Below are positions 24,692 through 34,700 of a stretch of DNA of 64,000 nt, piece after piece. A program made the translations under genes and the position numbers. Below the pieces are notes generated by a model that saw nothing but the letters and a program-made list of their open reading frames with translations, ran no database searches and was not told the DNA's origin. How positions within the stretch are numbered: position 1 is the first letter of the stretch; each line of letters begins with the position of its first letter. The DNA is from CBDCIS01 sp965217565 (GTDB lineage: Bacteria > Chloroflexota > Dehalococcoidia > Lucifugimonadales > CATOSD01). The stretch is from contig CBDCIS010000012.1 of assembly GCA_965217565.1 (NCBI GenBank), positions 171,782-235,781 of the forward strand. Reading direction: 5' to 3'.

Positions 24692-25330
24692 GGACAGCCT
24701 CCTAGGGTTGTTGTGCCACGTCTAGGGCCGCAACGATTATATATTGGATGGCAACCAAACGCCAGTGGGCGAGGGGGGATTCGCGAGACCGTACGATTTC
24801 ACAGGGATGGACAAGACATACAGAATTGTCGTGGCTGCCATTCTGTTTATCCATGTTGGAAACCAGTCAGGACTGACGCGCTATGGAAAGGAGAGGGCAG
24901 CTCTTTAGCGCCCGGGAGGGGCACGACCATTTGGGAAATCACCCCTTCCGATATTTACCAGCGTCAATTGCCCTCTTTGGTGGCGCACGGGTTTGGGCGG
25001 AATCTTTGCTGAGGACGTGGGGTGCTGTCCGGTCCTCTCTTCTGTCGGCCATAGTATCACTTCCTTTCTTTGCCTCCACTATCCTCTTTCTTGAAACTGT
25101 CCCTTTAATGGTATCCCGAGCCTGCCGGGGAATCCGCGGCTTCTGAATGGCAGAACACTCCCTACCCGAAAGCCAAGACTTTGGATTCCTCACCGCGGTT
25201 CGGAGGGACATGAAGGGGACCGCGTACAGATGCGTTTCGCGCATCCCTGGATAGCCCGTTTTCCGCCATCGCGCACTTGGCTTCGTTTGGTGTATAATCC
25301 CAGCAAGACTATGGCCCTGGGAGGTGATTT
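24692..25330. other. 640 bp intergenic region with a -10 box
   Basis: No gene is supported. It separates two divergent transcription units. A TATAAT box at 25293-25298 lies 32 bp before the sulfurtransferase start, without a good -35 at the usual distance. Around 24790-24860 there is an imperfect inverted arrangement (CAGGGATGGACAAGACATAC against CATTCTGTTTATCCATGTTG) reminiscent of multi-copy intergenic repeats. Confidence 0.45.
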
Positions 25331-26155
25331 ATGACTTCGCAAGGTTACACACACCCTGACCTCCTCGCCGAAACCGAGTGGCTGGAGGCGCACTTGGATG
25401 ACCCGAACATTCGCATCGTGGATTGCGAGCCGTTCGACGCCTACCGCCGTGCGCATATCAAGGGCGCGGTGGGCATCAGCGTGCATCCCTACATCAAGGA
25501 TCCCAATCGCCCCCGCGTGATGGAGGCGGACGCCTTCGCCGAACTCGCGGGGAACATGGGACTCGGTGACGACAACCTCATCGTCACCTATGACAGCGGT
25601 TGGGGTCTCAGCGCGACGCGCTTCTGGTGGGTTCTCAACTACTACGGCCACACCAACGTGAAGGTGCTCAACGGCGGCTGGGCGAAGTGGTTCGGCGAGG
25701 GGCGCCCGGTAACCGTGGCGGCGGCCCAGCCGGAGAGGGCGACGTTCACTCCGCAGGTTAACGCCGACGTGATATGCACGCTCGACCACGGAGTCGCCAA
25801 CGTCGGCAAGCCGGACGTGGTGTTCCTGGACGTGCGCTCAGACGGCGAATGGGACGGCTCGAACAATCGGGGTAACGACAGGGCAGGCCACATCCCCGGC
25901 GCCGTCCACCTGGAGTGGCTCAACTTCCTGTCGGAGGGCGAGTACCAGACGCTCAAGCCGGCATCTGAACTTCGGACGCTGCTCGAGGGCGTGGGGGCGA
26001 CGCCGGAGAAGCAGGTCATAACCTATTGACAGGGCGGTATCCGTGCGGCGCACGGAGTATTTGTCCTGACGCTGTTGGGCTACAAGGACGCCCGCAACTA
26101 CGACGCATCCATGGCGGAGTGGGCGAACCTCGCTGACACGCCGCTTGTAGTGTAG
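25331..26155 (+). CDS. Two-domain thiosulfate/mercaptopyruvate sulfurtransferase, candidate selenoprotein (in-frame TGA at the catalytic Cys)
   Basis: The frame from ATG 25331 reaches a TGA at 26027-26029 and, if this is read through, continues to TAG at 26153-26155, giving 274 residues. The N-terminal rhodanese domain (about 1-130) is the usual inactive one (VTYDSGWGLSATRFWW). The C-terminal domain (from about 160) has FLDVRSDGEW, DRAGHIPGAVHLEW and then VITY-TGA-QGGIRAAHGVFVLTLLGYKD. In active rhodaneses this loop is YCQGGIRA, so TGA stands exactly for the catalytic Cys, here residue 233. The sequence after TGA stays fully rhodanese-like to its natural C-terminus. A hairpin fitting a bacterial SECIS follows. 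A TGC-to-TGA mutation or base error is the alternative. moxR follows 15 bp later. Confidence 0.85.
26030..26068 (+). promoter_or_regulatory. Candidate bacterial SECIS element
   Basis: Directly after the in-frame TGA. The apical stem is TCCGTGC (26040-26046) paired with GCACGGA (26050-26056) around a GGC loop; a lower stem pairs CAGG (26030-26033) with CCTG (26065-26068). The loop starts 17 nt after TGA and its first base is G, both in line with published rules for bacterial SECIS elements as I know them. The 7 bp apical stem has perfect pairing. Confidence 0.7.
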
Positions 26156-26170
26156 GCGAGGAGAGCGAAT

Positions 26171-27154
26171 TTGCAGGAATTAGACTTAGACCTGGAAAGG
26201 GCTAGAGGCATTGCCCATAGCATCGTCGATAACGTAAAGCAGGTCATCATAGGCAAGGACGAAGCCGTGGAGCTTGGCGTCGTCGCGCTGATGTGCCAGG
26301 GTCACGCCCTCATCGAAGACGTGCCCGGCGTGGGGAAGACCATGCTGGCGCGCAGCATCGCGCGCTCGTCGGGAAGCGCTTTCAAGCGTATCCAGTTCAC
26401 GCCGGACCTGCTTCCGACGGACATAACCGGGGTGTCGATCTACAACCAGAAGACCAGCGAGTTCGAGTTCAGGGCCGGACCTATTATCTCCCAGATAGTG
26501 CTCGCGGACGAGATAAACCGCGCCACACCGAAGACGCAGTCGGCGCTCCTGGAGGCCATGGACGAGCGCCAGGTAACCGTCGAGGGCGTGACCCATGCCA
26601 TATCCAGGCCGTTCATGGTGATGGCGACGCAGAACCCCATCGAGTACGAGGGCACGTTTCCCCTTCCCGAAGCGCAACTCGACCGCTTCCTCCTGATGAT
26701 AACGCTCGGGTACCCGACGACCGAGGAGGAGCTCGCCATCGTGGAGGGGCAGCGAATATCTCACCCAATCGAGTCTCTTCAGCCCGTCACGAAGCCCGAG
26801 GAGATTATGGAGCTCCAGGAAGCCGTTAAGGGCGTTTACGTCGATGACCTCATCAAACGTTACATCGTGACGATAACCGAGACGACGCGTGACCATGCGG
26901 ACGTTGCCCTGGGCAGTTCGCCCAGGGGGTCGCTGGCGCAATACAGGGCGTCGCAAGCTCTCGCGCTGATTCGGGGCAGGGACTTCGTGCTGCCGGACGA
27001 CGTAAAGGAGTTGGCGGTGTCTATGTTGGGCCATCGCATCATAGTCTCTGCCGCCGCGCGAATGAGGGGGATAAACGGACGAGAGATCGTTGCCACCCTC
27101 GTGAGCCAGATTCCGGTGCCCGGCGCCGAATCACGAGGCTGGTTCAGGGGGTAA
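26171..27154 (+). CDS. MoxR-type AAA+ ATPase
   Basis: 327 residues, TTG start at 26171 behind GAGGAGAG. Walker A is EDVPGVGKTMLARSIA, Walker B IVLADEINRATPKTQSALLEAMDERQVTVEG, and sensor sequence MATQNPIEYEGTFPLPEAQLDRF, all typical of MoxR proteins. These act as chaperone-like ATPases that mature or insert metal into partner proteins. Together with the DUF58 protein and the transglutaminase-like membrane protein downstream it forms the widespread moxR-DUF58-TGase cluster. Confidence 0.95.
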   Translation: MQELDLDLERARGIAHSIVDNVKQVIIGKDEAVELGVVALMCQGHALIEDVPGVGKTMLARSIARSSGSAFKRIQFTPDLLPTDITGVSIYNQKTSEFEFRAGPIISQIVLADEINRATPKTQSALLEAMDERQVTVEGVTHAISRPFMVMATQNPIEYEGTFPLPEAQLDRFLLMITLGYPTTEEELAIVEGQRISHPIESLQPVTKPEEIMELQEAVKGVYVDDLIKRYIVTITETTRDHADVALGSSPRGSLAQYRASQALALIRGRDFVLPDDVKELAVSMLGHRIIVSAAARMRGINGREIVATLVSQIPVPGAESRGWFRG

Positions 27155-27212
27155 CGCAATCCTCACAGCCAGAGCGTTTATACTAAAGAGGTTCTACCTC
27201 GTCATAGGCCTA

Positions 27213-28424
27213 ATGGGCATCACCGTATTTACGGGCATGGCCACGGGATTCGGGCTTTTCTACAGGCTGCTGTACATCCTTTGCCTTTCCGCCATCTTCA
27301 GCTTCGTATGGAACTGGCTCAGCTTGCGTTCGCTTGTCGTCGAGGTTGATCGGCGCAGCCACCGAGTTCGGGTCGGCGACGACGTGGAAGAGCGAATCAC
27401 CATACACAACCTGAGCAGGCTGCCAAAGCCCGTTCTCGAGATCGAAGACCTCACGGACCTTCCCGGCTATTCGAGCGGCATGGCCCTGAGCCTGGGTTCC
27501 AAGAGTTTTCGCTCTTGGAGGACGCTAACCCCCGCGCGCAAACGGGGCGTTTACACGATGGGGCCCGTCAGGGTGTCCAACACCGACTCGCTGGGGCTAT
27601 TCCGGCGTGACCGCGCATTCTGCGGAACCGACGAGCTGATAGTTTACCCGCGAGTCTATGACATACCGCAGTTTGCCATACCAGCCGCCGACCTGTCCGG
27701 CGAGAGTTCCGCCAGGAGGCGGAGCCACGACCTCAGCCCTCACGCTTCCAGCGTCCGCGACTACGCCTTCGGGGATAGCATCAGCCGCGTGCACTGGAAC
27801 AGCACCGCGCGCCTGGGCCGGCTCATGTCCAAGGAGTTCGACCTTGGGCAATCGAGCGACGTCTGGCTGTTGGTTGACCTTCATAGAGACGTCCAGGCGG
27901 GAGAGTTGGAGGAGAGCACAGACGAGTACGGCGTCTCAATCGCCGCGTCTCTCGCCAAGAGGTACCTGGAGACAGGGATGCCCGTTGGCCTCATCTCCTA
28001 TGGCGACCAACGCTACTATCTTCCAGCCGAGACGGGGGCGGGACAGCTCGACCGTATGATGGAGTTCCTCGCCTTGAGCAAGGCCGAGGGCACAGTTGCC
28101 CTGGAGGACGCGCTGCCAATGGAAGAGGCGCTTTGGGGTTATCACAGCTCGCTCCTGGTGATAACCCCATCGCACCGCCTGGGCTGGGCGCTGGCGCTGA
28201 GGGAGCTTACCAGGCGGCGTGTGAGAGTAGCCGTCGTGCTGCTGGACGGGCCGAGTTTTGGAGGCATATTCCAGACGCTGGGCATTGTGTCCACGTTGTA
28301 CGAGTCCGGCATTCCGACCTACGCGGTAAAGAAGGGAGATTACATACCGGTTGCGCTGAGCCGGACTTACGTCATCCCTGATGCGCGTGCAAGCGAGTCT
28401 GAGACAGCAGAGGTGGGATCGTGA
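27213..28424 (+). CDS. DUF58 domain protein
   Basis: 403 residues. Two N-terminal hydrophobic segments (about 1-35) anchor it in the membrane. The DUF58 signature is RDYAFGDSISRVHWNSTARLGRLMSKEFD, preceded by KRGVYTMGPVRVSNTDSLGLFRRDR, with a vWA-like fold after it. Function is not established; members work with MoxR ATPases. The frame is open upstream to the end of moxR but offers no usual start codon, so ATG 27213 is taken although its ribosome site is weak. Its last 4 bp overlap the next gene (GTGA). Confidence 0.9.
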   Translation: MGITVFTGMATGFGLFYRLLYILCLSAIFSFVWNWLSLRSLVVEVDRRSHRVRVGDDVEERITIHNLSRLPKPVLEIEDLTDLPGYSSGMALSLGSKSFRSWRTLTPARKRGVYTMGPVRVSNTDSLGLFRRDRAFCGTDELIVYPRVYDIPQFAIPAADLSGESSARRRSHDLSPHASSVRDYAFGDSISRVHWNSTARLGRLMSKEFDLGQSSDVWLLVDLHRDVQAGELEESTDEYGVSIAASLAKRYLETGMPVGLISYGDQRYYLPAETGAGQLDRMMEFLALSKAEGTVALEDALPMEEALWGYHSSLLVITPSHRLGWALALRELTRRRVRVAVVLLDGPSFGGIFQTLGIVSTLYESGIPTYAVKKGDYIPVALSRTYVIPDARASESETAEVGS

Positions 28425-30976
28425 GCGCGGGCGGGATAGGGGTCTTGTACCCATCCGGCCGTGAGGAGCTGGAGCCGAAGGAGAAGCACGCTCTTCTGAA
28501 ACTGTATGAGCGTTACACGCCAAGCCAGGGATGGTCCACCTTCGTGTTACTGTCGCTGGCCCTTCTGGTGGTTGGGCAGTCGGTGACGTCGGCTGGCTGG
28601 GCGAGAACCCCGACTCTGCTTGGCGTCATGTTCTGGGGAGCCATCGCGGGGCTGCTGCTGGCAAAGGTCAGAGTCCCCGCGGTATTGCTGCACCTCGTCG
28701 CGCTTGTATTGGGATTTGTCGTAGTGGTGTGGAAGACCTCCTCTATCATAGAGGATGAGCCGCTATTCACCCAGGCGCGGATGCTTTGGGAGCGTCTGAG
28801 CATCTGGTACGAGGCGGCGACGACAGGCGGCATCAGCACGGATCTGATCCCCGTCTCGCTGACGCTGATTGCCGCGGGGTGGCTGATCTCCTACGTAAGC
28901 TCCTGGTCCATATTCAGAAGCGACAACGTCTGGATTGGCGTGGTGCTCATGGGCACGGCCATCCTGACCAACCTCAGCTTCCTGCCGCAAAGCTTTGCCG
29001 CCAGCTTCTTCGTTTTCGCGTTCCTAGCCATCCTGCTGGTTGTGCGATTGAGCATAGTGCATCGACAGCAGACATGGAGCAGGGAGGGAATCGAGTTCAG
29101 CCCGATAAGCGGCTGGTTGACGATCAACTCAGCGATATGGTTTGGCATCGTGGTGCTGGTGCTGGCGTCTTTCCTGCCGATGTACGTGTTCGTCTCTCCC
29201 ACCCTCGCCACCATGTGGAGAACGGCCCGCTCGCCGGTGGCGCACCTCGAAGACGAGTTCGCCCGGCTCTTCTCGAGTATCCCCTCACAAAAGGACCTTC
29301 CCGGCCGCCTCTTCGGGAAGACGCTGCCCTTCATGGGAGCGATTTCCTTTGGAGGAGAGGCGGTGTTCTGGGCCAATACCAATTACCCATCCTACTGGCT
29401 CTCGCAGACTTATAGCGAGTACACCCCCCAGGGTTGGGTCGCAGGGGAGACTCAGACCATCGACATTGGTCCGCAGATAGTGCCGCCGCCAAGGGCAGAT
29501 ATGACGAAACGGGAGCCTGTAGAGCAAAACCTACAGCTCAGTTTCGAGACCAGCAACTTCCTCTCAGGTGGAGGTCTCGATTGGGTGAGCCACAACGCCG
29601 TGATAGAGACCCTCGCGCCTAAGAGTTTCACCATCAATCTTCTTGATTCTTCCGAGGACGCCGAATTGCCAGAGGACATCCAGGAACTGGCTGTGTCGCT
29701 GAGGGAGGGGCTCGAATCGAGGGAAGAGGACGACGTCCTGGAGTCGTTCATTTCCCGAAACCTGCCCAGGGACATGGTGTTGGAGGAGGTGGCCTACAGA
29801 GAGGCGACCGACGAAGAGGAACGGGCGCTCGAGTTCGCCACCCTGCTAAGGAAGGAACCGGTCGCGCCTGAAATAGTCTCCTGGAAATTCGCCGATCCGC
29901 TACCGACAAACGAGGCGTACACGATGGTCTCCTACGTGTCATTGGCGACGGACGACGAGCTCAGAGAGGCGGGCACGGACTACAACAGCTTCATTACGGA
30001 CCACTACCTTACCTTGCCCCCGGGCCTGCCCCAAAGGGTGCGCGATCTGTCGGAGAGGCTGACCGAAAACGCGGAAACCCCGCTCGACAAGGCGCTTATA
30101 ATACAGAGCTTCTTGAGAAGTGATAGATTCGAGTACTCCCAGAACATAGAAGCTCCTCCGGCGCGAGCCGATGGGGTGGACTACTTCCTGTTCGAGACTC
30201 AGAAGGGATACAGCGATTACTTTGGCTCGGCGATGGCGGTTATGCTGCGCGCCGTCGGCGTGCCCGCGCGCATGGCCGCGGGGTATGGACCCGGCATGTA
30301 TGACGATGAGTCAGGACTCCACATAGTTCGCGACCTCGACAGCCATGGCTGGGTGCAGGTCTATTTCCCTGAGTACGGCTGGATCGACTTCGAGCCGACC
30401 CCGTCCTGGCCCAAGCACGAGCGGCGTCTGATCACCGACCCAACGGCAGGACTGCTGGACGGCGATATAGGGGCGGATGATGCCATCGACGAAAGCCTCG
30501 AAGACCTGTTCGACGAAGCGCTCGAAGAGTTCGGCGTGCCGCCCATTGACCGGGAGGGCCGCGGCGGCCTCTCGATAGACGTGGTTGGACTGCTCATTCG
30601 CGCAGGCGTCGCTCTTGGAGTGGGCGGCGCGGCATGGCTGGTCATGTGGTGGGCCTGGACGAGGAACCTCAAGAATGCGTCCCCGGTAGAAAGGGCATAC
30701 ACCAAGATGAGCCGGCTGGGCACGCTGGCCGGGGTCAGGCGGGGCACGATGCAGACGCCGCTCGATTACGCGCGAAGTATGGGTATAGTTCTACCGACTA
30801 TCGCGCCGGGAGCCAACCAGATCGCTTGGGCTTTCGCGCTCAACAGGTATGGTAACCGCGCGATGGCCGACGAGGAAGTCGAGGAGATAGACCAGGCATG
30901 GAAGAGCATGAGGCGCAGCCTGCTCGCGAGGGCGGCGTTGAGGCTGGCTCCGCTGAGAAGGAGACGACGCTCTTGA
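28421..30976 (+). CDS. Membrane transglutaminase-like protein with catalytic Cys replaced by Ser
   Basis: 851 residues, GTG start overlapping the DUF58 stop. About six transmembrane segments lie in residues 35-260, then a long extracytoplasmic region with the transglutaminase-like core, then a further membrane segment (near 725) and a C-terminal cytoplasmic DUF4129-like part. In the core, the motif usually GYCxYFAxAMAVMLR reads GYSDYFGSAMAVMLRAVGVP: the nucleophile position is Ser598. The His block is present (DSHGWVQVYFPEYGWIDFEP). The protein may therefore not be a cysteine peptidase or transglutaminase. Its place in the moxR-DUF58-TGase cluster is standard. Confidence 0.88.
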   Translation: MSAGGIGVLYPSGREELEPKEKHALLKLYERYTPSQGWSTFVLLSLALLVVGQSVTSAGWARTPTLLGVMFWGAIAGLLLAKVRVPAVLLHLVALVLGFVVVVWKTSSIIEDEPLFTQARMLWERLSIWYEAATTGGISTDLIPVSLTLIAAGWLISYVSSWSIFRSDNVWIGVVLMGTAILTNLSFLPQSFAASFFVFAFLAILLVVRLSIVHRQQTWSREGIEFSPISGWLTINSAIWFGIVVLVLASFLPMYVFVSPTLATMWRTARSPVAHLEDEFARLFSSIPSQKDLPGRLFGKTLPFMGAISFGGEAVFWANTNYPSYWLSQTYSEYTPQGWVAGETQTIDIGPQIVPPPRADMTKREPVEQNLQLSFETSNFLSGGGLDWVSHNAVIETLAPKSFTINLLDSSEDAELPEDIQELAVSLREGLESREEDDVLESFISRNLPRDMVLEEVAYREATDEEERALEFATLLRKEPVAPEIVSWKFADPLPTNEAYTMVSYVSLATDDELREAGTDYNSFITDHYLTLPPGLPQRVRDLSERLTENAETPLDKALIIQSFLRSDRFEYSQNIEAPPARADGVDYFLFETQKGYSDYFGSAMAVMLRAVGVPARMAAGYGPGMYDDESGLHIVRDLDSHGWVQVYFPEYGWIDFEPTPSWPKHERRLITDPTAGLLDGDIGADDAIDESLEDLFDEALEEFGVPPIDREGRGGLSIDVVGLLIRAGVALGVGGAAWLVMWWAWTRNLKNASPVERAYTKMSRLGTLAGVRRGTMQTPLDYARSMGIVLPTIAPGANQIAWAFALNRYGNRAMADEEVEEIDQAWKSMRRSLLARAALRLAPLRRRRRS

Positions 30977-31497
30977 AGCTGCTATTCGACATCTTTGAGA
31001 CCCAACTAGGCTGGGTTGGTATGGTCGCCTCCGAAAAAGGGTTGAGGCGCACCACGCTGCCTCAGCCTTCTCCTGAAGATTGCGCCAGGGAGTTGGGACA
31101 CGACATCGACGCTGCCGCGCAGTCGCCGGAACGGTTCGAGAGCCTGAAACAGAAGGTGATTGGCTACTTCGACGGCGCGCCGGTTTCGTTCGAGGACGAG
31201 TCGATAGACGTTGACGACGCATCGGCCTTCTATCGCCAGGCATGGAGCGCGTGCAGGTCTATTCCAATGGGAGAGACGCGCACCTACAAGTGGCTCGCCG
31301 ACCAGGTCGGCAGGCCCAACGCGCCGCGCGCCGCGGGACAGTCCATGGCCCGAAATCGGCTGCCCATAGTCGTGCCGTGCCACAGGGTGATCGGCAGCGA
31401 CGGCGGCCTGCGCGGGTTCGGCAAGGGGACGACTCGGCTGGACCTCAAGCGGAGACTTCTGGACATCGAGAGTGAAACACAGCCTCTACTGATTTAG
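30973..31497 (+). CDS. ogt: Methylated-DNA--protein-cysteine methyltransferase
   Basis: About 174 residues from a TTG at 30973 that overlaps the previous stop (TTGA), with GGAG nine bases upstream. The frame extends further up to 30898, but that part overlaps the transglutaminase-like gene and is not conserved. The active-site block VVPCHRVIGSDGGLRGFG holds the acceptor cysteine; the helix-turn-helix part is RSIPMGETRTYKWLADQVGR followed by RAAGQSMARNRLP. It removes alkyl groups from O6-alkylguanine by suicide transfer. It ends 12 bp inside the convergent DUF2007 gene. Confidence 0.93.
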   Translation: MKLLFDIFETQLGWVGMVASEKGLRRTTLPQPSPEDCARELGHDIDAAAQSPERFESLKQKVIGYFDGAPVSFEDESIDVDDASAFYRQAWSACRSIPMGETRTYKWLADQVGRPNAPRAAGQSMARNRLPIVVPCHRVIGSDGGLRGFGKGTTRLDLKRRLLDIESETQPLLI

Positions 31498-31707
31498 CTC
31501 GCGGCCCAGGTATCCTTCGAGAGCTTCCCTAGCGTCCTTCACGTGCTCTTTGTCCACTATGATGCGGCAGGGGAAGGCGGTTACGCCAAAGTAAGAGGAG
31601 GTGTCCCCGCCGCGTATGGAGGCAGGGATGCCCTCATTGAGCAGCAGGTCGCGCCACATCTCGGCGACCAACTGGTCAGGGGCGGTAGTAAGGTGGGCCC
31701 ACTTCAA
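31486..31707 (-). CDS. DUF2007-like small protein
   Basis: 73 residues: WAHLTTAPDQLVAEMWRDLL, NEGIPASIRGGDTSS, PCRIIVDKEHVKDAREALEG. This is the ferredoxin-like fold of the DUF2007 (putative signal-transducing) family, where an 'L..EGI.a.v' block and 'V...d...A...L' helix are typical. The function is unknown. It overlaps dnaE by 4 bp upstream (ATGA) and is therefore co-translated with it, and overlaps ogt tail to tail by 12 bp. Confidence 0.78.
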   Translation of the reverse strand: MKWAHLTTAPDQLVAEMWRDLLLNEGIPASIRGGDTSSYFGVTAFPCRIIVDKEHVKDAREALEGYLGRELNQ

Positions 31708-34700
31708 GCCCCGGTGTCCTCGATGAAGACTTGGCCTGCGGCCCCAAGCACATCTCGCAGGCGTTCCTCGAGTTGCTGGCAGGCATCAACCCTGACCTGC
31801 GGCCACTCCATCGTAACCACCCGGCCCTCACTCACGATTTGCAAGCTCACCTCGTGCTCGCCGCGATAGTCCAGCAATGCCCGCTTCACGTCTTCGAGCA
31901 GATAGGAGTCGTCAGAGGGCTTGTCCGTCTCTCGAATCCTCAGCACGAGACGCTGAATCGTGGCATTATCCGCCTGATATGAAGCGCCCCGGTCATATAC
32001 GCCGTTAGCGCCATCGGCAGCACTATCCACAAGGGGCGGGCCGTTCGTGGGACGAGGCGTTTCGGCGGTGGCACTCGCGGAGGGCTGGCCGTTGTGTAAA
32101 CTGGGCGCTTGCTCGACGGCGGTCGGTCGGTCGGCCTCGTCAGGATGGGCCGCGTCGCTCGAGGCGCGGCGCTCTACACTCGCCGCGCCCGCGGCCATGG
32201 ACTCTTCCATAACCTTGAACTCACTGGCTGCCCTGCAATTTATGCTGATCTGGTCGTCTCTCAGCCTCACGGTTCCCGTAATCGTGACGAGGTTCCCCTC
32301 CTGCCACAGCCCCTGAGTCTCCTCCAGCACGTTCTCCCACACGAATACCTCTATCGCTCCATCCATAAGACCCAGAGAAGCGATGGTAAAGGGCTTGTTC
32401 TCCCTCGTGTACCTCTGTGTGACCGACGCCACCTGGCCTCTCAGCCTCAGGCTCTTGCCCGCCATTTCGGGCTCGATCTGGCTCAGGAAGGCATAAACAC
32501 TTGTGTCGCCGTCGTTGACCAGCGCGCCGAGGAGATTGTTGTTGGAAAGCGGAACGCCAAGAAGCTCCTTCTCCCAGCCCCACTTTTCGCTTTCCGTGGT
32601 GGTAGTAGCGGGTACATCGAGATCGGAGAGCGGTGTTGGCACACTCTCTCCGAACATGTCGAACATCGAGGTCTGGTCTGAGTCCCTGAGCCTAGCCTCG
32701 CTCTGGGCCAGGGAGATTATTCGCTCGATCACGCTGAGCAGCCCGTTTCGTTCGCCGAACTTGTCGAACGCGCCGGCCTTAATGAGGCTCTCCAGCGACT
32801 TGCGGTTTACACCGCCCATGTCCGCCACCCTGCACATCTGCTCGATGGACTCGAACGTCCCTTCCCGCTTCCTGGCCTGGATTACGGGGAGGAGAGCGGC
32901 CGCGCCCACGTTCTTCACGGCGGCCATTCCGAAACGGATAGCCTGACGCCCGTCGTCCTGGGACTCGATTGAGAAGCGCTCCTCGCCCCTGGAGATGTCG
33001 GGCGGCAGCACCTGTATCGTCAATCGCCGGCACTCGTTCACGGCGGACGCTATCCTGTCCGTGCTGTCCATGTAGGCGTTGAGCAGCGACGCCATGTACT
33101 CGACGGGATAGTTGGCCTTGAAGTAGGCCGTCCAGTAGGAGATGAGGCCGTAGCTGACGCTGTGCGCCTTGTTGAAGGCGTAGCCCGCGAATGGGGTTAT
33201 CAGCGCGAAGAGGTCCTCGGCCAGTTCGCGGGTGTACCCATTGTCGAGCGCGCCCTGTATGAACTGCTGCTGCTCCTCTGCCATGATCTCGGCTATCTTC
33301 TTGCCCATCGCCTTGCGAACGATGTCCGCCGCTCCCAGGGAGTAGCCCGCGAAAGTGCGAAAAATCTGGAGCACCTGGTCCTGGTAAACGATGATTCCGT
33401 AGGTCTCCTTCAGGATGTCTTCGAGGGCGGGATGGGGATAGCGAGCCCTGGCGCGCCCGTGCTTGGCGTCGATGAACGCGGTGATGTGCTCCATGGGGCC
33501 TGGGCGATACAGGGCGATCATCGCGGCCACGTCGCCCAGAGAGGTGGGCTTCAACTCCTTGATGTAGCGAGTCATTCCGCCGCCTTCCAACTGGAAGACA
33601 CCCACGGTTTCGCCCCTTGCCAGGATGTCGAAGGTATTGGTGTCATTGAGCGGAATGTCTTGCAGCGCAAGCTCTTCTCCCCGCGTCTCGCGAATGAGGT
33701 CGCGAGTCTTGGAGAGCACCGTGAGATTGGCGAGGCCCAGGAAGTCCATCTTCAACAGGCCGAGCTCGGCGATAGGGTCCATGGAGTACTGGGTCATCAT
33801 CACGCCTTCGCCGTCGCCCCTGGTGGGCTTCTGCAAAGGCACGACGTCGTCAAGCGGGTCCTTGGATATTACGACTCCGGCGGCGTGTGTGCTCGAGTGA
33901 CGTGTAAGGCCCTCAAGACTGCGGCTCGTGTCTATCAGCTTTTTTATGCTGTCATCCGCTTCGTATATCTCGCGGAACTCCGGTGCGGTTTCCATCACCT
34001 CGTCGAGGGTGATGTGCAGTCTGAATGGAACGAGACGCGCCACCCTGTCAACGTCGGCATAGGGCATCGCCAGCGCGCGCCCGACGTCTCTGATGGACGC
34101 CCGCGCTCCCAGCGTGCCAAAGGTGATAATCTGCGCCACGTGTTCACGTCCGTACTTGGAGACGACGTAGTTGATCACCTCCTCGCGCCGGTCATCCTGG
34201 AAATCCAGGTCTATGTCCGGCATCTCCTTGCGCTCCATGTTGAGGAAACGCTCGAAGACCAGGCCGTAGTCCAGCGGGTTTACATTGGTGACGCCGAGGC
34301 AGAACAGCACCAGGCTAGCGGCGGCGCTGCCGCGAACGGCGAAGAAGATGTCCCGGTCTCTCACGAACTTGGCGATGTCCCAGACGACGAGGAAGTAGTT
34401 GGCGAACTGCGTGTGCCGTATGACCTCGAGCTCGTAATCCAGCCTGGCCTCCTCATCCCGCGCGGCGCGCTCGATGCGCCGGCGCAGACCCTCCCGGCAG
34501 AGCTGAGACAGGTAGTCGTCCGCCGTCATGCCATCGGGAACCCGAAACTCCGGGAGGCGAAGTTGGGAAAAGTCGAGCTCGAGGTTGCACATCTCGGCGA
34601 TTCGCTCCGTGTTGCCAATCGCTTCCGGCAGGTCGGGATACAGCGCGGCCATCTCATCGTGGCTCTTGAGGTAGTACGAAGGCTCGGCCATTTTCAGGCG

